A DNA stretch of 64,000 nucleotides, from contig JAUPFP010000008.1 of the NCBI GenBank assembly GCA_036925085.1, positions 5,656,277-5,720,276 of the forward strand, given 5' to 3'. The position numbers and the translations under genes are program-made. Below are positions 57,726-64,000 of this stretch, one piece after another. The stretch's first letter is position 1. Each line of letters opens with the position of its first letter. The notes beneath the pieces were generated by a model that was not told the DNA's origin, made no database searches, and worked only from the letters and a program-made list of their open reading frames with translations. This DNA comes from Brachycybe producta (taxonomy: Eukaryota; Arthropoda; Diplopoda; Playtdesmida; Andrognathidae).

Positions 57726-58148
57726 GTAAGACTATTTCTAATATTTCAAGTATGGTGTATTTTAATAATATTAGTAACTAAAATTTCTCATAATATTCTA
57801 AAAAAAACGTTTGTTTTATTAATTTAAAGTTTAAACTAAGCTTAAAATATATGACGCAAGCTCTTAAAACTTTTATTACTGCATTATATAAGTTTAGCTT
57901 TGTTTAAGCAACGTTCTTCTAGACTAGCTAACACTTTAAATTCAACTTAAACTCTCTGAACAGGATTTCAACATGGTTTAATTGAGTATCCTTGAACAGG
58001 ATTCTTTTATGTCAACTGAAACCCGGTTTAGAGGGTTCAAAATGTTGAAGTTTAAATGAGAAGTTTTTCTTTCTTTGTATTTCTTTTTTGCGTTATGGTC
58101 ATTCACTTGGTCAATTTATTTCAAAACATGAAAATGGCATTGCTTTTA

Positions 58149-58195
58149 ATGAATGAATGACCGAATGAATGAATGAATGAACGAATGAATGAGTG
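58149..58195. repeat. (GAAT)n microsatellite, imperfect
   Basis: Tetranucleotide repeat with C substitutions (ACCGAAT, AACGAAT). Confidence 0.9.
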
Positions 58196-59707
58196 ACCAG
58201 CATGTAATTAAATTGTATATAATTCATATTTTAATGGAAAAATTTTGACACATGTCTCAATTTTAAAGCTAACATTTAAGAAGTATAAAATGTATTTGTT
58301 AGTCATTTATTTTAGTGTGTTTCTTGAGTTTTCTAATTAGGTTTTGTGTGATCTCTTTTGTTTGTTAAATTGTATTGTTATTATACAGCAGGGGATATAA
58401 CACCAAATCTTACTTTTAAGACAATGTAAAGTCTAAATTGTGGACCATAAAAAAGTTTTTTTTTTAAAAAAAACCAAGATTAAGCTAGCATTTCATAAGA
58501 CAAAAAACAATTCAAAAGTGCAATTTCTTTTTAAACCATCTCAGGTGGTTGTTTTTTTATGTCTTGTTACGTCATAAGTTAATTCTGTAAAACTTAATCC
58601 TTTCTTATCTTTCTTTTTAAAAGTTTATTATATAGAAAATAGTTCAAAAGACAAGATAGCAAAAAACAGAACAAATTCTAGTTCACCTAATGTCATATAT
58701 AATGTTATTTGTAGGATTGTTATTATTATTATATATATAATAACATATGATAAAAATCCTCTGACTTTTTTGTGTGTGTGTTTATCATTTATTTGTGTTT
58801 GCATTTCTATTTGATATAAAAAAGGGGAGAAGGTCTGTTTATAAGTAGGACCCCCCCCCCCCTCCTTTCTAGCCTCCCCCGAACACCCTTTTCAAATCCT
58901 CTTTTCTAGATAATATTATCCCTAAAAATTACATAGTTCCCAATTTGCAAGACCTACTTTTTTAAAAAAAAAAAAAAATAAAACAGCACAGATAAACAAT
59001 AAGTCACTCTGCTTTTTTGTTCGAAAGCGAAACAACATACAAAGAAAACGAAGAAATCACTGCTCCATTTGCTATACTCTAGTAATATTTCATTGTCCAT
59101 GATGAAACCCTCCACAAAAAATACCAATTTAAATGGGTATTAGGCCTAAAACATAACAACAAAAAAATCAGATCTCCTGCTGACTAAATGCTTTACCAGA
59201 AAACAAAAAAGCAGATCGAATTATCGTTTGTTTCGCTTTTGAATTTTAACTTCATTCATTTTTGTAAAAGAAGATAAAAAAAAATTTTTTTTTGAGAAAA
59301 AAAAAATATACAATTAATTAATTTTAATTTAAAGCGTTGAATTCAGCAAGTAATTTATGAACACAAAAGAACTTTGCGTAGGCCTAAAAAGTTTGTTTTT
59401 ATGCTGTTTATTTCCCGCGAAAAACAGTCACTTCCGCTTCAGACAATGGGGCTACACACAGCTGCAGTTTTTTTTGTGTGTGTGTGGTGTGCAAATAAAA
59501 AGTATTATGTACATAGTGGCGCTGCCAAACATATGGCAGCCATTGAAGAGAAAAGAGGTGGTGTTGGGAGGTTGCTAGTCAATTGCTTGCAAATAACTTT
59601 CTATTCCTCTGTTGCCTATTTTACAATGGAACCCCCTGATTGCCGCCATTTTTTTTTTCAATTTGCCACCTCAACACTATTTCTATTTCTCAACCTTGTA
59701 GTAACCA

Positions 59708-59790
59708 GAGCCGAATTATTCATTAGGTTAAGTAAGCTGAAGCTTAGGGGCTCGGAGCTCCTGAGGACCCATGCAAAAGTTAAACAAAAT
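59708..59790. mobile_element. Possible hAT element end (solo)
   Basis: CAGAGCCGAATTATTCATTA followed by GGTTAAGTAAGCTGAAGCTTAGGGGCTC resembles the ends of hAT families that read CAGxxCCGGATT...TTAGGCAAACTAGG...CTAGGGGCCC. No matching right end or 8-bp duplication was found, so this is a weak call. Confidence 0.3.
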
Positions 59791-60529
59791 TTAAAAATTG
59801 TATACATTTATCATTTTTTATTGTACAAAAAGAAAATATTTCGCCTTTTGCAATCTCATTCATGACATTTTTTTTCTCTAAAAAGACATAAAAGCACACT
59901 TTCAAAATCAAAATGGCACATGAACTATTTGCTTTTTCCATAACTTTATTGGGCCTCCATATGTGCTGAAGGAGGAACCAAGCATCAAAAAGCCTAGAAG
60001 TCCTTCTTGGCTTAGGCTAGGTCAGTCCTCAGGCCAGGCTTTTGATTCATGACCAAAGGCTTAAAGCTAAGGTGCCAAAGATTCCAACAGTGGCAGTGAG
60101 GTGAACAAGCAACATGACAAGATGGTTGGCAATGTTCCTTTGGAATCTTTGTATTATTTCAAATTCGTTGCGTCTCACAGTTTCTCACAATGCCCCCAAG
60201 AAGCTAAAATAAAGCCCTTCCACACTTTAGGTTGAGAATGCTTAGCTAGCATGAATTTAGATGAGTCAAATCATATATGGAGGCACAGAGGGGGTTCTTT
60301 TCTTTTCTTTTGCACCCCTCCTCCACATTATATACCTGACTCACCTGTGACACCCTCCCCTACCACCCCGAAATGCACCTTTCGTTCTCCCCTTTTTCTT
60401 CATTGTTTTGGAACCAGTTTTATGCTTGATTTCTATCGTTTTTTTTTTTGTTATTGTTGTAGTTAACTACCGTCCTCTACCTCCAGACATGTTTAAAAAT
60501 AAACTGTTCCCATTCTTTATTATTATTTA

Positions 60530-60530
<1 letters not shown>

Positions 60531-60562
<32 letters not shown>
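60531..60562. repeat. (AAT)n microsatellite
   Basis: Perfect ATA repeat; the preceding TTATTATTATTTAAAT makes the whole tract palindromic. Confidence 0.9.
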
Positions 60563-60564
<2 letters not shown>

Positions 60565-61654
60565 GCATTTGAAAAGGGAGTTGAGGATGAAACTGAATTT
60601 CTGAAAATAACCATTATGTTTCACTTACTAGACACACTATTACCAATTCACTGCTCTTATTTTTTGTTGTTGTTATTCCTTGATCTTGTTTGTAAACAAA
60701 AGAAAAACACAGTAGTACCTTAACAATAACAACAACAACAATAAGAAGTATTTATTATTATTTGTTAATAATTATAAATAACAGGTCAAACTCATATAAA
60801 TATATATACATGTATATTATATTGAAGAATAAAAAAACAGGATTCATATTTTACATTAATTAATAATTTTCGTTAACTTCTTTCGTTCTCATAATTCATA
60901 TTCAGTTAGGGTTCATAAAATGTCAAGGGGTCACTGACTTGACCAGGATTATTATTAATATAATTATTATTATAATACACTTCAGTGCTGCCATCTAGTT
61001 TCTATTTGAAAATTTCAGAAGACAAATTCAAAATAAAATTCATAAATTATATTAATATTTAAAATGAAGAAAAAGTTAATTTTTTTTTATTTTCTCTAAT
61101 AATTACTTTGATTATAAATGAAATTTATTTTTTAAAAAATGGTTTTAATTTAAATTTAAATTTTTGTTATTATTTAAATTCAGGACTCAGGACGTACATT
61201 AGATAGAAAATCACCAACTTCCTTAAATAAAATTCCGGATTTAACATCCTGTTAGTCATTATAAAAATAAAACAAAAAGCAAAGCAAAAAAAGCATTGAA
61301 ACCATCAAAATTAAAATTATCTATGACGTGTACAATGGCAGTCAAATAAATTCGTGTTGACAAAAATAAAAAGTGACAAAGAATAGTGAATTAACCAGAC
61401 AATAATAATATTTTTTTTTCTGAGAATAATCAATTCGGATTTTTAACATAAAACCGATGGAAAAACATCCAAGGTAATATATATACGAGCGTATTTATGT
61501 ACAGTAAATATCTAAAATCTGTGTTCACTAGTTTTAACTGAAAGAAAAAAACGACTAGTTAAAACTAATTCTTAAAACTGTTTTGGGCATTTGGTATTTA
61601 TTACAATGAAGTAGTTTCTAACTTCACGAATCCAAAGAAGAAGAATTTTGAGTG

Positions 61655-61680
61655 TTTTAGAAACTAGAAGAGTAAATGAA
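61655..61680. repeat. Orphan left terminus of family G foldback MITE
   Basis: TTTTAGAAACTAGAAGAGTA is identical to the terminus at 3529. The right end is missing or decayed (GATTCAGTTA near 61878). Confidence 0.6.
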
Positions 61681-61956
61681 CCATTTAAAAGTACTGTATT
61701 TTCAATGCTTTATATACTGTATATCTCTAAAACAATGAACTTTTTATTGATAAAAAAAAAAATTCAACAAAATCGTCTGCGAATAACCAACAACTTCAAT
61801 TTTTTTTCATTTTCAAAATGACGTAAAAAGTTTATTTTTAAATATGAGATTTAAACATGAAATTTTTTTTTAAATTGATTCAGTTAATTTTTTTTATTAT
61901 CAAAAACAATTCAATTTGTATTTTTTAAATGTTACTTCTGAAATACAGAATAACCA

Positions 61957-62200
61957 GGGCCTTCATTAGAGGAAGAAAAAATCATAAAATTGTGACAATT
62001 ACACCTTATGATGTCACTACTTGTGCAGTTATTATTTTAAGACTGTCATTTTATTCTGTACACCAGTCAATGCCACACTTATGACAATATTTGTCATAAT
62101 AACATTTTATAATTTGCTTTTGTGACTATTACACAAAGCTATGAGCTACATATGACAATTTACTGTCATATGACAGTCTGATTTTCTTTCTTGTAATGAC
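61957..62200. repeat. Foldback MITE, family K, copy 2
   Basis: The right half ATAATTTGCTTTTGTGACTA ... ATATGACAATTTACTGTCAT ... GACAGTCTGATTTTCTTTCT parallels 42455-42540. The left end GGGCCTTCATTAGAGGAAGA pairs imperfectly with the right end. Confidence 0.55.
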
Positions 62201-63056
62201 TATACGGAAGTTCTATCAGTGTGCGTTAAGATCTTAAAGCAGTATTGCAAAGTATACAATACGTATACACTGCTATCGGATCTTACCGAATTCACCTAAT
62301 TTTTTTTTTGCGTTTCTATACGTTGTTATGGAAACTCAAATGTGTAGATTATGTTCTGAATTTAATTTGAGGATAAAGTTTTTGAGGTAAAAGCATTTCG
62401 TTCTATAATCTTACATTGGATTAGCACAAGCGGAAGAAGATGTAAAAAAAATGTTTAGAAATCCTTTAACTAACTAACTAACTAGCAAACACAGTTCAAA
62501 CTTTTACTGAATTGTTTGGTTTGTTACCAATTTAGATGCGCCTTCGAATAAATTGATCTTTCTTAAAGAAATCTTCTCCTTTTTCCAAGTAAATTAATTC
62601 ATGCGCAGATTTCATCTTCTAATTTAAGTTGAAAACTACAAGTGTGTTCGTAATGAAACGTTACTGTACCATGAATATTTTTTTGGAAGCAAGTTATAAT
62701 TTTTATGAGTATCTTGTTTTTCTTCCAGTCTATTAGATGCAACATCTATTGTAATCAACGTTACTATTTTTCAACCCTTTAGGCGCTGGAAACTAACAAT
62801 AAAATGCATGAAGAAAAATTCTATTTTTTTTACCTTGATTCTATCATGCGCACACAAAGACAGAAAATAAGTGAAACATAAGAAAAGAAGACAAAAAAAA
62901 AAAATAACACCCTAAATGCAAATAATGTATTTTTCAATTTCTGAAAGCAAAATCACAACCTTTTAGATAAATTTTTAGATGGTAGAAAAAGTCTAAATTT
63001 TCATAAAATTTATACAATAGGATTTGATATTCAATAGGAAATATAGGGAAACTTGT
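62201..63056. other. AT-rich stretch
   Basis: No gene seen; a short (AACT)n run lies near 62469. Confidence 0.5.
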
Positions 63057-63140
63057 ATTGATCCGTCTTTTACGCAATATCAAGCAAGTGTTTTTCAACC
63101 TGTAGCACAAGTGCCAATTCTAAATCAATCATTACTGACA
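63057..63140. repeat. Family F arm (partial copy)
   Basis: GCAATATCAAGCAAGTGTTT then CAACCTGTAGCACAAGTGCC matches the arm at 63405-63460. No partner arm recognised. Confidence 0.45.
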
Positions 63141-63388
63141 AATGGACTTGTTTATAAGCCTAAGGTACTCATAGAGTTAATCTTCAATTAAAATAAAAGT
63201 TTTAAAAGCCTTTAATTTGGCCTTTTGGTTACAAAAAAAGCAATTTTTTTGCCTCAATGGTCCTCATTGAATATTTTCAATACAAGCGTTTTGATTGACG
63301 TTCGTGGCACTTGGGACACATTTTTTTAAGTGCTTGAGAATGCTTAAAACCTCAGTATCTAGCCATTAATCTTGACAGTTTCGTATTA

Positions 63389-63714
63389 CTAGTATTTGGA
63401 TTTGTATGCAATATCAAGCAAATGTTTCTCAATTTGTGGCAAAAATGCCAATTGTGAAGTAATCATCATCATCATCAACATTAGAGCAACTGCTATTATG
63501 TTTTTTACTAATCAAAATGGCTGAGTAGAGGCTAGATCTCTAGTTACTATCAGTTATTAACTACAGTTCTAGCCTCTAACTAGTGTTTTAGATTGAAAAA
63601 AAAAAATGTAATTGCTGGTTGATCTAAACGGAAGTATTACTTCACAATTGACTCATGGGCCGCAGATTGAAAACATTTGCTTGATAGACCTATTTCATAA
63701 AAATCTTAGTCCTA
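63389..63714. mobile_element. Foldback DNA transposon, 7-bp target duplication (family F, copy 2)
   Basis: CGTATTA flanks both sides (63382-63388, 63715-63721). The left arm CTAGTATTTGGATTTGTATG, then ATCAAGCAAATGTTTCTCAA and CAATTGTGAAGTAATC, pairs with the right arm (ATTACTTCACAATTGACTC ... CATTTGCTTGAT ... TAGTCCTA). The centre holds a second hairpin (TAGAGGCTAGA / TCTAGCCTCTA). No coding capacity. The duplication length could be 7 or 8 with one mismatch. Confidence 0.65.
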
Positions 63715-63779
63715 CGTATTAATAAATTGTACCACAGTGGCTCGCGAGCGAAAAAATTGAACATCACTGGAGTGAGTTA

Positions 63780-63958
63780 GGGTCACTTCACACTATACAG
63801 TCAAGGTGGGGCCCGGTCGAGATTTTCAATTGAAATCCAATGCATTTAAAAAGTCGGCGTTCACACTGGCGATCACACTCAGACCATGGTTTTCCAATAG
63901 AAAAATCTGAACGGACTATGCCTGGACCTGGTATTGATCTGATAGTGTGAACCGGCCC
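63780..63958. mobile_element. PIF/Harbinger-like MITE, TTA target duplication (family H4)
   Basis: Left end GGGTCACTTCACACTATACA; right end in reverse complement GGGCCGGTTCACACTATCAG. TTA directly repeated outside both ends (63777-63779, 63959-63961). Size 179 bp, GC-richer than its flanks, non-coding. Confidence 0.75.
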
Positions 63959-64000
63959 TTAAGATGTAACTCAACTTTACTTAGACATGGAATTCCTATG

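Larger units (their letters stand above)
57726..61956. other. Intergenic or first-intron DNA
   Basis: Nothing recognised as coding. Contains (GAAT)n at 58149-58195, C12 at 58851-58862, (AAT)n at 60531-60562, and a hAT-like end near 59708. If the 57.7-kb donor is real, this is its first intron. Confidence 0.45.

Noticed and set aside
59374-59865. 163-codon open frame
   Set aside because: Crosses T tracts, GT repeats and a hAT-like end; no domain recognised.
60047-60178. Minus-strand hydrophobic frame (NIANHLVMLLVHLTATVGIF)
   Set aside because: Only about 42 codons between stops, with no convincing splice acceptor or related exon nearby.

Overview
This is eukaryotic, intron-containing nuclear DNA from an invertebrate-type animal. 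It is very AT-rich, crowded with homopolymers, microsatellites and small foldback elements, and gene-poor. I see no operons, ribosome binding sites, CRISPR arrays, tRNA or rRNA genes. The two recognisable genes are both animal families: a cAMP phosphodiesterase of the PDE8 type and a FoxQ2-type forkhead factor, the latter a family kept in many invertebrates. The phylum cannot be fixed from the sequence alone; a bilaterian such as an arthropod, mollusc or ambulacrarian fits.

Layout. Positions 1-1641 (+) hold the last five coding exons of the PDE8 gene, which enters from the left edge. From 1642 to about 38.3 kb there is no convincing gene, only AT-rich sequence with transposon remnants: PIF/Harbinger-like MITEs at 7.0, 9.1 and 26.0 kb, a foldback family with TAGAAACTAGAAGAG termini, non-LTR retrotransposon fragments at 30.4-31.5 kb (one split by a hAT-type MITE with an 8-bp target duplication), and a long (TC)n(TA)n tract. 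Positions 38299-40176 (-) hold an intact single-exon FoxQ2-like gene, so PDE8 and FoxQ2 converge tail to tail across about 36.7 kb. From 40.2 to 57.0 kb there is again no clear gene, apart from one exon-like island near 44.8 kb on the same strand as FoxQ2. At 57.06-57.73 kb a CpG-containing block ends in a short exon-like segment with a consensus splice donor; it is the best candidate for the promoter and first exon of another + strand gene running off the right edge. The last 6 kb carry more repeats, including a 326-bp element with 7-bp flanking duplications and a PIF/Harbinger-like MITE.

Functionally, PDE8 hydrolyses cAMP and FoxQ2 is a developmental transcription factor; nothing here suggests they work in one pathway. 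I found no new multigene system. The items most worth a second look are the small transposon families (several possibly uncatalogued), the near-perfect hairpins, the excess of the palindrome TAGGCCTA, and the candidate promoter, exon and regulatory islands.
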